A DNA stretch of 31,520 nucleotides, from NCBI GenBank assembly GCA_009704515.1, contig WLDZ01000002.1, forward strand, positions 1 through 31,520, given 5' to 3'. The position numbers were made by a program, and so were the translations under genes. Each line of letters opens with the position of its first letter. Positions within the stretch are counted from its first letter, which is position 1. A model generated the notes under the pieces. It was given only the letters and a program-made list of their open reading frames with translations. It was not told the DNA's origin and did not search any database. Source of the stretch: Actinomycetota bacterium. GTDB lineage: Bacteria > Actinomycetota > Actinomycetes > Nanopelagicales > Nanopelagicaceae. Of the stretch, positions 16,435 through 25,674 are shown one piece after another.

Positions 16435-17931
16435 TTAGGCCCAATTGAGGGTGCGTTCGATTGCTTTCTTCCATCCCGAATATCCAAGAGCTCTAGAGCT
16501 TTCAGTTGAAGTTGGATGCCAACGCCTAGATTGTTGCCAGAGTTTCTTTAACTCATCTGTACTCGACCAGAAACCAACTGCAAGACCCGCCGCATATGCA
16601 GCACCAAGTGCAGTTGTTTCAGTAATGAGTGGTCTCGTTATGTCGATTCCCATGATGTCGGCTTGCATCTGCATGCAGAGGGAGTTAGCAGTGATTCCAC
16701 CATCGACTCGCATTTCACTCATTGGTACACCGCTATCGGCAACCATCGCATCCATAACATCTCGTGTTTGATAACAGATTGCTTCGAGCGCAGCGCGAGC
16801 TAAGTGCGCCTTAGTTGCTGCGCGAGTAAGTCCGACGATTACTCCGCGGGCATCACTTCTCCAATATGGCGCAAAGAGACCAGAGAACGCCGGAACAAAG
16901 TAGACGCCAGCAGTATCTGTAACGCTAGATGCCAAAACTTCAGTATCTGCAGCATGTGTAATGATTCCAAGTTGATCGCGCAACCATTGAATAGCAGAGC
17001 CAGTTACGGCGACAGAACCTTCTAGAGCATATCGTGCGGGTTGATCACCAAATTTATAGCAGACTGTTGTAAGCAATCCGTTCTGTGAGCGAACAATCTC
17101 AGTGCCAGTATTGAGCAGTGCAAAGTTTCCGGTTCCATACGTTGTCTTTGATTCTCCGCGATCAAAACAGACTTGACCAACCATCGCTGCCTGTTGGTCA
17201 CCCAGGATTCCTGCAATAGGAACAGCTGCACCGAGCGGGCCATGTGGGTTGGTCAAACCATAAACTTCAGATGATGATTTGATTTCAGGCAAGAGATTAC
17301 GCGTGATGCCAAAAATTTCTTGTAAGCCGCTATCCCAATCGAGTGTTTCAAGGTTCATCAACAAGGTACGACTTGCATTGGTGACATCGGTTGCATATAT
17401 GCCGCCCTGTACGCCACCGGTGAGGTTCCAGAGCAACCAAGAATCAATCGTTCCGAAGCGAGCTTTACCTGCGGCGATGGCACTTGTTACAGCCGGAGAA
17501 TTATTGGCAAGCCAATACATCTTGCTCCCCGAGAAATAGGGAGCGACCGGAAGACCACTCTTTGCTGTGATTTCAGCTTTATTCGCAACGCTCAAAGAAT
17601 CTAAGAATTCGGCGGTTCGGGTGTCTTGCCAAACTATTGCGTTATGAAGTGGGACACCAGTAGTTACATCCCATGCCACCGTGGTCTCGCGCTGATTTGT
17701 GATGCCGATTGCCGAAAGGTCAGAGCCTAAAATATTGGCTTGTTTGAGCGCCCCAGATATCACTTCTTGAGTTTTATCCCAGATTTCTGCAGCATCATGT
17801 TCGACCCATCCTGCCTGGGGCATGATTTGGCGGTGCTCTAATTGATGCTGGCCAACGACTTTGCCGCTGTGATCAAAGATCATAAATCGAGTACTACTTG
17901 TTCCTTGATCCAAACTTCCGACATATGCCAT
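16435..17931 (-). CDS. glpK: glycerol kinase
   Basis: Phosphorylates glycerol to sn-glycerol-3-phosphate. The 498-residue FGGY-family kinase shows the N-terminal phosphate-binding loop [15 protein letters not shown], the substrate region QDTRT (in [11 protein letters not shown]), [14 protein letters not shown], and the ATP-site stretch [13 protein letters not shown]. Length is normal for GlpK. It is divergent from glpD, with 43 bases between start codons. TATCTT lies 6 bases before its ATG, so a leaderless transcript is likely. No glycerol facilitator gene (glpF) is nearby, so glycerol may enter by diffusion or by a transporter elsewhere. Confidence 0.95.
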   Translation of the reverse strand: MAYVGSLDQGTSSTRFMIFDHSGKVVGQHQLEHRQIMPQAGWVEHDAAEIWDKTQEVISGALKQANILGSDLSAIGITNQRETTVAWDVTTGVPLHNAIVWQDTRTAEFLDSLSVANKAEITAKSGLPVAPYFSGSKMYWLANNSPAVTSAIAAGKARFGTIDSWLLWNLTGGVQGGIYATDVTNASRTLLMNLETLDWDSGLQEIFGITRNLLPEIKSSSEVYGLTNPHGPLGAAVPIAGILGDQQAAMVGQVCFDRGESKTTYGTGNFALLNTGTEIVRSQNGLLTTVCYKFGDQPARYALEGSVAVTGSAIQWLRDQLGIITHAADTEVLASSVTDTAGVYFVPAFSGLFAPYWRSDARGVIVGLTRAATKAHLARAALEAICYQTRDVMDAMVADSGVPMSEMRVDGGITANSLCMQMQADIMGIDITRPLITETTALGAAYAAGLAVGFWSSTDELKKLWQQSRRWHPTSTESSRALGYSGWKKAIERTLNWA

Positions 17932-17937
17932 ATCCTT

Positions 17938-17943
17938 AAGATA
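17938..17943 (-). promoter_or_regulatory. -10 element of glpK
   Basis: TATCTT on the minus strand, exactly 6 bases before the glpK ATG. The same spacing recurs before many genes here. The opposite-facing glpD has no equally good -10: TAAAGG at 17951-17956 is the nearest candidate. The 43-bp gap must therefore hold two overlapping promoters. Confidence 0.5.
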
Positions 17944-17974
17944 CTCAATCTAAAGGGAAATCGGTACACCCGCC

Positions 17975-19630
17975 ATGTTTTCATCAGAGCTCAATCCAGA
18001 GCAGCGACTCCAAGCTCTCTCTGCTCTGGCACATGAAGAGTTCGATATTTTGGTAATTGGCGGGGGAGTCACCGGAGCCGGCGCACTTCTTGACGCGGCA
18101 TCCCGTGGATTAAAAGTTGCCATGGTGGAAGCTCGCGATATTGCATCAGGAACATCAAGTCGTTCCAGCAAATTAATTCATGGTGGATTGCGATATCTCG
18201 AACAATATGACTTTAAGTTAGTACGCGAAGCGCTACACGAGCGCGAACTCATGGTGGCGACGACAAGCCCACATCTTGTAAAGCCAGTTGGATTTCTCTA
18301 TCCATTACATGAAAAGTATAAAGAGCGTACATATGTAGGTGCTGGTTTAGCGCTCTATGACATGTTGCGTGGATTCCAGCGCGCAATGCCATTTCATAAA
18401 CATATTTCGCAACGAAAGATCAATCAGATAGCGCCTTCATTGCGTCCAGATATCGTTACTGGAGCAATCAAGTATTACGACGCTCAAGTCGATGATGCTC
18501 GCCACACGATGACCATTATTCGAACTGCACGCCGCCATGGTGCAGTAGTCGCTACTCATGTTGAGGTAAGAGAGTTGATTCGTAACGGCAAGAAAGTTGT
18601 TGGCGCGATAGTCAGGGATCTTTTAACCGGCGAAGATATAAAAGTCACCAGCAAGTCAGTCGTTATGTGTGCTGGTATATGGAGCGATGAGCTTCATCAA
18701 AAGTTTGGGCTTACAGCGGGATATGGCGTAACAATGTCGAAGGGCGTTCATATCGTTGTTCCAGGAAGTGCCATCAAATCAGATACAGGAATCATTTTAA
18801 AGACTGCAATCTCGGTTCTCTTCTTGATTCCGTGGGGCGACAAATGGATCGTTGGTACAACAGATACTCCATATACAGGCGATCGTGCCAACCCTCATGC
18901 AACTGATGACGATATTCAATATATTTTGGATCAAGCCAATAAGGTCCTCGAACCGCAATTGAAGCGCGAAGAGATCATTGGTGTCTATGCAGGCCTACGT
19001 CCGCTGGTGGCCAATGCAAAGAATTCAACAACGACTAAGCTCTCGCGCGAACACACTGTTGATCGCAGCGCTCCAGGTTTTGTCAGTATTGCTGGTGGTA
19101 AATACACCACCTATCGAGTGATGGGTAAGGATGCGATTGATTTAGCAGCCATCGATTTACGCCGATTGGTCAACGACTCATGCACAGAGAAGCTACCGTT
19201 AGTGGGAGCCGATGGTTACTTTGCACTGGTTCAACAGGTTTCAGTGATTGCAAATGAATATGGCTTAGCTGAATCAACAATTTCTCACCTTCTTAATCGT
19301 TATGGATCCATGATTAGTGAAGTTCTAGAAATCGTGAAGAGCGATAAGAAGAACGGGCAGCTTTTAGATTCAACGTTGCCATATATCAAGGCCGAGATTA
19401 TTTATGCAGTCACTCACGAGGGAGCAATGAGCGTTGACGATGTCATCTCGCGTCGCACCCGCTTGGCCTTTGAAGCGCCTCATGCTGGCCTTGAACTCGT
19501 TGATGAAATCGCATCAATCATTGCGCCGTATCTGGGTTGGGGAGCTAAAGAGAAGAAGGCTTCAGTTAATCAATACCGCGCTCAAGTTGAGGCTGAAGTC
19601 GAAGCGATAGCCGAACTAATCAACTCTTAA
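17975..19630 (+). CDS. glpD: glycerol-3-phosphate dehydrogenase (FAD, GlpD type)
   Basis: Membrane-associated flavoenzyme that oxidises glycerol-3-phosphate to dihydroxyacetone phosphate and passes electrons to quinone. The 551-residue protein begins with the FAD-binding dinucleotide fold ILVIGGGVTGAGALLDAASRG (in part), followed by the family block SSRSSKLIHGGLRYLEQ, and has the later GDKWIVGTTDTPY and AGLRPLV motifs and a C-terminal helical domain. It pairs functionally with the divergent glpK. Its stop lies 3 bases from the convergent GH25 gene. Confidence 0.95.
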   Translation: MFSSELNPEQRLQALSALAHEEFDILVIGGGVTGAGALLDAASRGLKVAMVEARDIASGTSSRSSKLIHGGLRYLEQYDFKLVREALHERELMVATTSPHLVKPVGFLYPLHEKYKERTYVGAGLALYDMLRGFQRAMPFHKHISQRKINQIAPSLRPDIVTGAIKYYDAQVDDARHTMTIIRTARRHGAVVATHVEVRELIRNGKKVVGAIVRDLLTGEDIKVTSKSVVMCAGIWSDELHQKFGLTAGYGVTMSKGVHIVVPGSAIKSDTGIILKTAISVLFLIPWGDKWIVGTTDTPYTGDRANPHATDDDIQYILDQANKVLEPQLKREEIIGVYAGLRPLVANAKNSTTTKLSREHTVDRSAPGFVSIAGGKYTTYRVMGKDAIDLAAIDLRRLVNDSCTEKLPLVGADGYFALVQQVSVIANEYGLAESTISHLLNRYGSMISEVLEIVKSDKKNGQLLDSTLPYIKAEIIYAVTHEGAMSVDDVISRRTRLAFEAPHAGLELVDEIASIIAPYLGWGAKEKKASVNQYRAQVEAEVEAIAELINS

Positions 19631-19633
19631 CAG

Positions 19634-20947
19634 TTAACTCTTGAATTGACCACGGCAACTATCTCCAGGTCGCGCTTTCGGTGAGACTTCAGGCTTTGGA
19701 CTTGGTGCGACCATAGGATCAGGGTTTTGCGTAATAGTGAAATTAACTGGAACCTTAATTCTGCGGTGAGTTTTGCTCACATCTGAGAATTTAAACTCTC
19801 CAGAATAAGTTCCAGCAACTAAGCCTTTTATTTCGATTTTCCACATTCCATTGGCAACGCGCAAAGTTTTTTGACGAAAAGTTATTTGCTGACCATCAGC
19901 GAGTAATAAGAATTCTATTTCTCCAGTTACTACGGGCGAACCATCAGGCCTAAAGACTTGAACCGATGCAAGCACATCTTTATCGTGCGTGGTGGCCGTC
20001 AGGTAATCCAACTTGATAGTAGTTGTTTCATTGAATGGCATAAATTCGATTTCGCCTGGAGACCAAGTTCCATCTGCTAGTTCAAGGAATCTCTTTGGGT
20101 CCCCACGAAAGACATTGAGATCCAAGCGTCTCCCAGGAACTCCATATTTTGATGCAGTTCCGCAAGAGGAGTATTGCCAAATCGCCCACTCGGATTTACA
20201 GGAGGAGTTAGTCCACGAGTGCACATAACAACCAATTCTTTTTACACCAGGTGCTGATAATTCGGGGAAGGGATCCACTGCATATTGCGCTAGCCAGAGT
20301 GGATATTGAGCAAGCTCAGCATCTCGCTGCATGGCATTTTCAAGAAATGCGGGGTATGAATAGAAAATCGGAGTTCGGTTGGTGGCATCACGAACGGTAG
20401 CTAAAAATGCCTTGGCCCACGCTGTCACAAATGCACGACTCGCATATTTAGCACAGCTCTTATTTGCTCCATACTGCACGCAGTTGTTTTCAAGATCAAG
20501 TGCGTAGGGAAGATCAAGAGAGTTATAGCCGCCGAGTGATTTTAGTCTGGCAATAACTTGGCGTGCCTGTCGCTGCGCATCTGCGGTTAGAACATCGAGT
20601 GAGTTGGTATCTGGAAGAACTGCATAGTGGTAGAAGCCGGTATAGATGCCAGCCTTCTGCGCCTCTCGGCGATCGGTATAAAGATATTTTCGAGCAATCC
20701 GATCAGATTCAGAACGCGTATCGGATGCCTTGATCATTAAAAAACGAAGGCCACCCTTGTACATTTTCTGAAAGTTAATCAACTTGCCATTTGGATGCTG
20801 CCATCGACTTACATCTGCGCCATGGATGCGAGAGGCAGGTCCGCTCATAGTGAGAGCTGTTTCTCGCTCGTTTGCAGCGGTAGGCGAAATTGGGGAAAGG
20901 GTTAGTGCAATTGCTGAAACTATTGCGGTGAATCTACGGGCGCTCAT
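19634..20947 (-). CDS. secreted GH25 lysozyme-type muramidase
   Basis: A 437-residue exported protein. It has a signal peptide (about 1-25, ending SPTAANE) and a GH25 catalytic domain (about 41-290) with HGADVSRWQ, LRFLMIKASD, TGFYHYAV, LPYALDLE (the catalytic acid region), PLWLAQY, WAIWQYSS and LDLNVFRGD. A C-terminal region (about 300-415) looks like a beta-sandwich, and the tail is rich in proline and lysine. The enzyme would cleave the glycan strands of peptidoglycan, for wall remodelling or attack on other bacteria. Its ATG lies 14 bases inside the upstream small gene (20934-21218), so translation is probably coupled. Confidence 0.88.
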   Translation of the reverse strand: MSARRFTAIVSAIALTLSPISPTAANERETALTMSGPASRIHGADVSRWQHPNGKLINFQKMYKGGLRFLMIKASDTRSESDRIARKYLYTDRREAQKAGIYTGFYHYAVLPDTNSLDVLTADAQRQARQVIARLKSLGGYNSLDLPYALDLENNCVQYGANKSCAKYASRAFVTAWAKAFLATVRDATNRTPIFYSYPAFLENAMQRDAELAQYPLWLAQYAVDPFPELSAPGVKRIGCYVHSWTNSSCKSEWAIWQYSSCGTASKYGVPGRRLDLNVFRGDPKRFLELADGTWSPGEIEFMPFNETTTIKLDYLTATTHDKDVLASVQVFRPDGSPVVTGEIEFLLLADGQQITFRQKTLRVANGMWKIEIKGLVAGTYSGEFKFSDVSKTHRRIKVPVNFTITQNPDPMVAPSPKPEVSPKARPGDSCRGQFKS

Positions 20948-21218
20948 TAATTTTCTCGATTATCACGACGCTAATTCCTAAAACATCACGAATAACACTC
21001 TGCAATTGCGGTGCCAAACGGATTCGTGCTTCAGCGTAATTATGTCCACCACCGAGCTTTGCTGGATCTGAGTAATCAAGAGTGAGGCGACCGTTATCGA
21101 AAGATTCGAGGCGTGCATCAAAGAAGGCGAGCCAGGCGATTCGATTTACTCGCTCTAGGTGATCAAGAACTTCGTTCCACCGCTCACGGAAATCTGAAAG
21201 TGTGAGGTGGGCGTCCAT
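20934..21218 (-). CDS. small protein resembling the DnaX (tau/gamma) C-terminal domain
   Basis: A 94-residue protein. The layout W-x-x-VL-x-x-L-x-x-x-x-R-x-A-W at residues about 14-29, then ARLESFDNGRLTLDYSD, an amphipathic helix and LRxVLGISVVII, resembles the terminal domain of actinobacterial DNA polymerase III subunits gamma/tau. This is a pattern-level similarity only; there is no ATPase part. TAAAGT (21225-21230, minus strand) lies 6 bases before the ATG, so the mRNA is probably leaderless. It overlaps the start of the GH25 gene by 14 bases. The role is unknown. Confidence 0.55.
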   Translation of the reverse strand: MDAHLTLSDFRERWNEVLDHLERVNRIAWLAFFDARLESFDNGRLTLDYSDPAKLGGGHNYAEARIRLAPQLQSVIRDVLGISVVIIEKINERP

Positions 21219-21245
21219 GAGGGGACTTTACCTGAAAGTGCGAGC

Positions 21246-21923
21246 TTAAGCGCGTGTGGCAAAGATGTGACGGCGCGGTGCCCCTAACCAGCGGAAGTAT
21301 TCTGCGGCCAAAATAACGCGCAGGTTACGCCCATGTTCGTGACTGACTTCAAGGTGATGTGCAATTCGAGCAATAGTTTGTTCGACAGATTTTTCACTTA
21401 CAAATCGAGTGCGACCAATATCAGAATTACTCAATCCGAGTGCGAGCAAACGAAGAGTCTCAACTTGAATATTTGTCAGCGCACTCAAGGTGCTATTCCA
21501 ATCATTAGCTACCCATGCGGTCTTCGCATGTGGCTCAATCGAGTTCTCGATTGCAGTGCGTAATTGGCGCAGCTCTGAGAGCGCTGATTTTTCAATGAGC
21601 TGAGTGCCCTTCGGTAGATCAGATTCAGTGATTCCGTAGAGTCGCAAATCTGGAGAATGTGTAAGAAGAACAATCCCGAGTTTTGGATTTACAGAACGCA
21701 AGTATTGAGTTGTTGTGAGAATCGGTTCATCGCATCCTTGATAATCAATCAGAATTGCATCGGGATCAAGTGCGCGAAATAGTTGTTCAGCGCTTTGTGT
21801 ATCTGTGGCTTGCCCAAGGACATCGATTCCTTGTAACCGCAGCGAGTCGGCAATAGTTGCTAACTCAAAGCGATTGCAATCAAGAATAAGGATGCGTGGC
21901 TGTGTTACTTCGTTTCTCTCCAT
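21246..21923 (-). CDS. NarL/LuxR-family response regulator (orphan)
   Basis: A 225-residue two-domain regulator. The receiver domain (about 10-125) has Asp15, the phosphoacceptor candidate Asp60 (AILIDYQG), Thr88 (VLLTHS) and Lys112. The LuxR-type helix-turn-helix (about 148-212) has the pattern LTNIQVETLRLLALGLSNSD, then VSEKSVEQTIARI. Only one acidic residue is visible in the usual acidic pair, so phosphorylation may be atypical. The ATG at 21923 was preferred over the upstream frame start because TACCTT (21930-21935, minus strand) lies 6 bases before it. No histidine kinase gene is present in the window, so its signal is unknown. Confidence 0.82.
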   Translation of the reverse strand: MERNEVTQPRILILDCNRFELATIADSLRLQGIDVLGQATDTQSAEQLFRALDPDAILIDYQGCDEPILTTTQYLRSVNPKLGIVLLTHSPDLRLYGITESDLPKGTQLIEKSALSELRQLRTAIENSIEPHAKTAWVANDWNSTLSALTNIQVETLRLLALGLSNSDIGRTRFVSEKSVEQTIARIAHHLEVSHEHGRNLRVILAAEYFRWLGAPRRHIFATRA

Positions 21924-22011
21924 GATGCGAAGGTAGCGGGGCAACTGAACTCACAGTATGGAAGTGATTCAATCGTGAAGAAAGCGTGAGCTACTGCTAG
22001 AGCTTCCCCTT

Positions 22012-22863
22012 TTATTTCAGGAGTTTCGCTACTATCTGTTGAATCTCACTTATGAGAGCAGATGCAGTAATTGGCCCACCGCCACTTGCAGCAAGCGCCG
22101 CACGGTTATGAATAAAAGCACCCGTTGCTGCAATGTCAGCTAAGCGATTAGGGTCATTGAGAATCTCGATGTAATTGGTTGCAATCAGCGCCCCAATGAT
22201 TCCTGCTAAAACATCGCCACTACCTGCTGTTGCAAGCCAAGGTGTTGCCTTCGGAAGTTCGATGAGATATTCATTGCGTGCCACATAAGTAACTGAACCT
22301 TTAAGTAGAACAGTTACACCAAGTGTGGAAGAAGCACGCAATACCCACTCTTGTGGGTTCGCTTCAATTATTTCGCTGCTTGCGCTAATGCCATGAAGTG
22401 CCAAAAGCTTTGATAGTTCGCCCGCATGGGGAGTAATAAGTGTTGGCTGATCTAGTTTTCCTGCCAGATAGAGAGCACCTGCATCGAGCAGTGTTGGAAC
22501 GCTCTGACGTTGCAAGAGTTTGAACCAACGATGTCGTAACCAAGTTGAAAGATTCTCAAATCTACGACCATCAATTCCAGAGCCTGCAATCCAAGCAGTC
22601 ACTGGACCAGGCTGAACAAGCGCTTCTGGGCTTTGATGTAGAACTAGATGAGCTAACCCGGATGAGCTATGAAAGCGAAGGGCGCCCAATCCTGTAGCGA
22701 GAGCTGCGGAAGTTGTAAGAACAGCCGCTCCTGGATATTGAGCAGATCCAGTGATGACACCTAAAGTGCCACGAGAAAATTTGTGATCAATTTCGCTTGG
22801 AGTAAGAATGCAACGCGCAGAATCTTTTGCGCTCCATTTTTTCGTTACATTCTCTTTTCCCAT
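22012..22863 (-). CDS. nnrD: ADP-dependent NAD(P)H-hydrate dehydratase
   Basis: Repairs hydrated NAD(P)H (NADHX) using ADP. The 283-residue protein corresponds to the C-terminal (YjeF-C, ribokinase-like) domain: VITGSAQYPGAAVLTTSAA, LITPHAGE, VLLKGS and ATAGSGDVLAGIIGAL with the catalytic Asp, and a C-terminal helical end. Many bacteria fuse this domain to the NnrE epimerase; here the epimerase half is absent. TAGAGT (22870-22875, minus strand) 6 bases before the ATG indicates a leaderless mRNA. It is divergent from the beta-propeller gene. Confidence 0.9.
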   Translation of the reverse strand: MGKENVTKKWSAKDSARCILTPSEIDHKFSRGTLGVITGSAQYPGAAVLTTSAALATGLGALRFHSSSGLAHLVLHQSPEALVQPGPVTAWIAGSGIDGRRFENLSTWLRHRWFKLLQRQSVPTLLDAGALYLAGKLDQPTLITPHAGELSKLLALHGISASSEIIEANPQEWVLRASSTLGVTVLLKGSVTYVARNEYLIELPKATPWLATAGSGDVLAGIIGALIATNYIEILNDPNRLADIAATGAFIHNRAALAASGGGPITASALISEIQQIVAKLLK

Positions 22864-22869
22864 GGCTCT

Positions 22870-22913
22870 ACTCTACTTGCGCGCAATAAGAAGGACTAAT
22901 TTCGCGATAGAGT
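22870..22913. promoter_or_regulatory. divergent leaderless promoters of nnrD and the beta-propeller gene
   Basis: The hexamer TAGAGT occurs twice in opposite orientations. On the minus strand (22870-22875) it lies 6 bases before the nnrD ATG. On the plus strand (22908-22913) it lies 6 bases before the ATG at 22920. Neither gene has a ribosome site. The -35 boxes are weak. Confidence 0.6.
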
Positions 22914-22919
22914 AATTAG

Positions 22920-23999
22920 ATGAAGAGATTAGTGGCAGTGCTTCTCACGCTTACGCTGGCTCCACTTACAGCGCTTTCTTCGAGTGCTGAGGTAACAAAC
23001 GCCGATCAAAAGATGGTCTTGTTCTCAACTGTTAACGGTTCAATTGCCCCTAAATCAGTATTGGCATCCAACAACGGGTTGGTCAGCGCTCACAACATGA
23101 TGTATCGCCACTCAGTCACGATTTATGATGCAACAACAACTAAGTTGATTGCCACGGTTCCGGACACAGTTGTTCTCTCAGACTTTGGCTTTAAGAAGTA
23201 TTCGGGAAGTTACAAGGGAGCCCCAGTTGAGGGCGCATTCTCACCAGATGGCAACTACCTCTACTTCACTAATTACTCCATGTATGGAAAAGGTTTTACC
23301 AAAGAGGGTCACGATAAGTGTTCGCCCGCATCAGGTTATGACGACAGCTTCTTATCTCGCATCGATCTATCAACAATGAAGATTGATGCCGTATATCCGG
23401 TTGGTTCGGTTCCAAAAGTGGTTCAGGTAACTCCTGATAACAAGTATGTACTTGTAAGCAATTGGTGCTCGTATACAGTCACAGTAATTTCTGTTGAAAC
23501 AGGTAAGCGAGTCAAAGATATAAAGATTGGTAGATATCCGCGGGGCATTGAGATTTCAGAAGATAGCCAGTTCGCCTATGTTGCTGAAATGGGTGGATCA
23601 AATATTCATCGTATTGATCTCAATGATTTTACAAAGACACTTATTCCAATCGGCATAAATCCGCGAGCACTTGAACTCTCACCTGATGGAAAGTTTCTCT
23701 ATGCCACCCTTAACTCTTCCGGAAAAGTAATTGCTTGGAACCTCATTAAGAATAAAGCCTTTAAGAGTGTCAAGACCGGAGATGCGGCACGCAGCCTTGC
23801 CTTATCAAGTGATGGAACAGCTCTCTTTGTTGTTAACTTTTTTAGCAATACAGTTTCGAAGGTACGGACCTCAGATATGAAAGTTCTGCAGACCATCAAG
23901 GTTTGCAACGAACCTATCGGTATCTCGTATGACACCTCTACCAACCGAACATGGGTAGCGTGTTATGGAGGCTCCTTGAAAGTCTTTGACAACAAGTGA
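22920..23999 (+). CDS. secreted YVTN-type beta-propeller protein
   Basis: A 359-residue protein with a signal peptide (about 1-22, ending SSSA) and repeated blades of the seven-bladed YVTN/YncE type. Recurring cores include GAFSPDGNYLYFTN, VTPDNKYVLVSNW, ISEDSQFAYVAEM, LSPDGKFLYATL and LSSDGTALFVVNF, each followed by VxxIDxxTxKxxxTIxVG-like segments. Such propellers bind ligands or surface polymers and usually have no enzymatic activity. The insertion around residues 120-150 (TKEGHDKCSPASGYDDS) is unusual, with one Cys there and others near 180 and the C-terminus. Binding partner unknown. Confidence 0.82.
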   Translation: MKRLVAVLLTLTLAPLTALSSSAEVTNADQKMVLFSTVNGSIAPKSVLASNNGLVSAHNMMYRHSVTIYDATTTKLIATVPDTVVLSDFGFKKYSGSYKGAPVEGAFSPDGNYLYFTNYSMYGKGFTKEGHDKCSPASGYDDSFLSRIDLSTMKIDAVYPVGSVPKVVQVTPDNKYVLVSNWCSYTVTVISVETGKRVKDIKIGRYPRGIEISEDSQFAYVAEMGGSNIHRIDLNDFTKTLIPIGINPRALELSPDGKFLYATLNSSGKVIAWNLIKNKAFKSVKTGDAARSLALSSDGTALFVVNFFSNTVSKVRTSDMKVLQTIKVCNEPIGISYDTSTNRTWVACYGGSLKVFDNK

Positions 24000-24031
24000 A
24001 CGCGTTCAATTCAAAAAACTGAGTAAAAACC

Positions 24032-24060
24032 TTGTCAGCCCTTCTCTAGCCCTTTAGAAT
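24032..24060 (+). promoter_or_regulatory. strong promoter of the glycosidase operon
   Basis: TTGTCA (24032-24037), a 17-base spacer and TAGAAT (24055-24060): the best sigma-70-type promoter in the window. The start near 24067 leaves a leader of about 24 bases. A GGAG ribosome site lies 6 bases before the ATG at 24091, in contrast to the leaderless genes around it. Confidence 0.75.
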
Positions 24061-24090
24061 CGAAAACATAATCTGGGCTGGGAGAGAAAA

Positions 24091-25674
24091 ATGGGTAATT
24101 CAGAAGTTTCGCAATTTAAGCTAGCAAGTAATTCTGCAAACGCAATCGACCATGCAAAGGTTCTCTGTACTAAATCAGATTCTAATCAACCTATTGAAGT
24201 CCCTGCTTTTCTCAATCAATCTGGCGAACTCTGCGTTCGAGTTCCGGGTAACCGCGCTGATTGGAAGAGCATCGCATTAAGCAGCGGAGAAGCGCTGAAC
24301 TTTGATAAGTCTTGGACCCATTCTTTGGTAGGACTGACAGGAAAATCAGATTCCGCCTTCTTCAAAACTGATGATAAAGAAGATTTTCTCTGGTTAGGTG
24401 ACACAGTCTGGTTTGGTCTCACTGATCGAATTTCCAATGCCGAATGGAAAGCCTTGATGCAGAAGCGAACTGCGCAGGGCTTTAATGTCATGCAGGTCGT
24501 TTCAGGTTTGTTGCCTGAAGCCGCCTTCGGGGAAAAAGCAACACTTCTTGATGGTGTAACTTCCTGGAAGCTAGATAAATCAGAGCTAGAGAAGAAATGG
24601 TGGGATGCCGCCGACATTAAAGTAATCGACGCGGTTCAGGCAGGTCAGATGCCCGCGCTGGTTGGTGCGTGGAGTTATTACATTCTGCAATTCGGTGCAG
24701 AGCGATTGAAAAATCATTGGACCGAGATGATTGCTCGTTGGGGCGCTTTCCCTACCTTCTGGTGCGTAGGTGGCGAAGTAGGTCTGATGGAGTATAAAGA
24801 TCTTTTCACTGACGATATGCAAGAGCGTGCTCTAGAAATTCAACAGATGTGGAAGCCAGTTGTTGATCACGTTAGAGCAACTGATCCTTGGCACCGTCCA
24901 ATCACAGTGCACCCATGCCCAGCTTTTAATAATTCATCGACTGAAGCTTTGCAAGGTGATAGCGCACTAGATTTTGTCTGGTTGCAGACAGGCCATGCTG
25001 ATGTGAATTCAACCAAAGCAACACTCGCTGCCATGCAGAAAGCCAAGATTGATTCAAAGCTTCCTGTACTCAATAGCGAAGTTTGTTACGAAGGTATTGC
25101 TGGCGGTTCTCCGGCAATGATTCAGCGCTATTTATTCTGGACCCACATGTTGCTAGGTGCGGCAGGCCACACATATGGCGCGCAAGGCATCTGGGCGTTC
25201 CATGATGATGAAACAAGTCCGGGAGCAATGTGGGGTTGGGTTCCATGGCAAGAAGCAATTGAACTTCCTGGCGCCCAGCATCTTGGAATCGCTGCAAAAT
25301 ATTTAAGGTCACTTGGTTGGAATGGATTTACGCCCGCCCCTGAATCAATCAATGTGCATGCAGATTTAGAGCACACCTACCGACCTTGGGCAGGACGTAC
25401 AAGAGATCAACTTATTGTTTACTTCCCAACGGTTAGTTTGGCACCAGCAGATATCGGAATATCAACAGAGCTATCTGCAGTTCTATTCTCGACACTCGAG
25501 AAGAACACAGAATACAACTTTGAAATTTTTAATCCGCGTACTGGAGATATTATTCGATCTGAAACAGTTACAAGTAATGACCGCGGAGAATGGAACTTCA
25601 CATCAGATAAGCCAATTGGGCGCCCACTTCCAACGATGGAAGATTGGATAGTTCGACTGGCAAAGATTTCGTGA
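24091..25674 (+). CDS. apiosidase-like glycoside hydrolase (DUF4038/GH140-like)
   Basis: A 527-residue protein. After an N-terminal beta region (1-90) comes the DUF4038-type TIM barrel (about 95-430), recognised by FLWLGDTVWFGL, a following TAQGFNVMQVV, WCVGGEVG (Glu229, candidate acid/base) and LPVLNSEVCYEG (Glu330, candidate nucleophile), and a C-terminal beta-sandwich (about 435-525). Relatives include beta-apiosidases acting on pectin rhamnogalacturonan II. No signal peptide is visible, so the substrate is likely an imported oligosaccharide or glycoside. It is the first gene of an operon with a rhamnosidase-like enzyme, with overlapping GTGA codons. The exact substrate is not proven. Confidence 0.78.
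   Translation: MGNSEVSQFKLASNSANAIDHAKVLCTKSDSNQPIEVPAFLNQSGELCVRVPGNRADWKSIALSSGEALNFDKSWTHSLVGLTGKSDSAFFKTDDKEDFLWLGDTVWFGLTDRISNAEWKALMQKRTAQGFNVMQVVSGLLPEAAFGEKATLLDGVTSWKLDKSELEKKWWDAADIKVIDAVQAGQMPALVGAWSYYILQFGAERLKNHWTEMIARWGAFPTFWCVGGEVGLMEYKDLFTDDMQERALEIQQMWKPVVDHVRATDPWHRPITVHPCPAFNNSSTEALQGDSALDFVWLQTGHADVNSTKATLAAMQKAKIDSKLPVLNSEVCYEGIAGGSPAMIQRYLFWTHMLLGAAGHTYGAQGIWAFHDDETSPGAMWGWVPWQEAIELPGAQHLGIAAKYLRSLGWNGFTPAPESINVHADLEHTYRPWAGRTRDQLIVYFPTVSLAPADIGISTELSAVLFSTLEKNTEYNFEIFNPRTGDIIRSETVTSNDRGEWNFTSDKPIGRPLPTMEDWIVRLAKIS

Noticed and set aside
21960..22011. Possible terminator downstream of nnrD
   Set aside because: Only 4-bp complementarities (AGCT/AGCT, AAGC/GCTT) are present and there is no U-tract adjoining a stem.
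24216..24617. 133-codon open frame on the minus strand
   Set aside because: Antisense to the well-supported apiosidase-like gene; low-complexity serine-rich translation.
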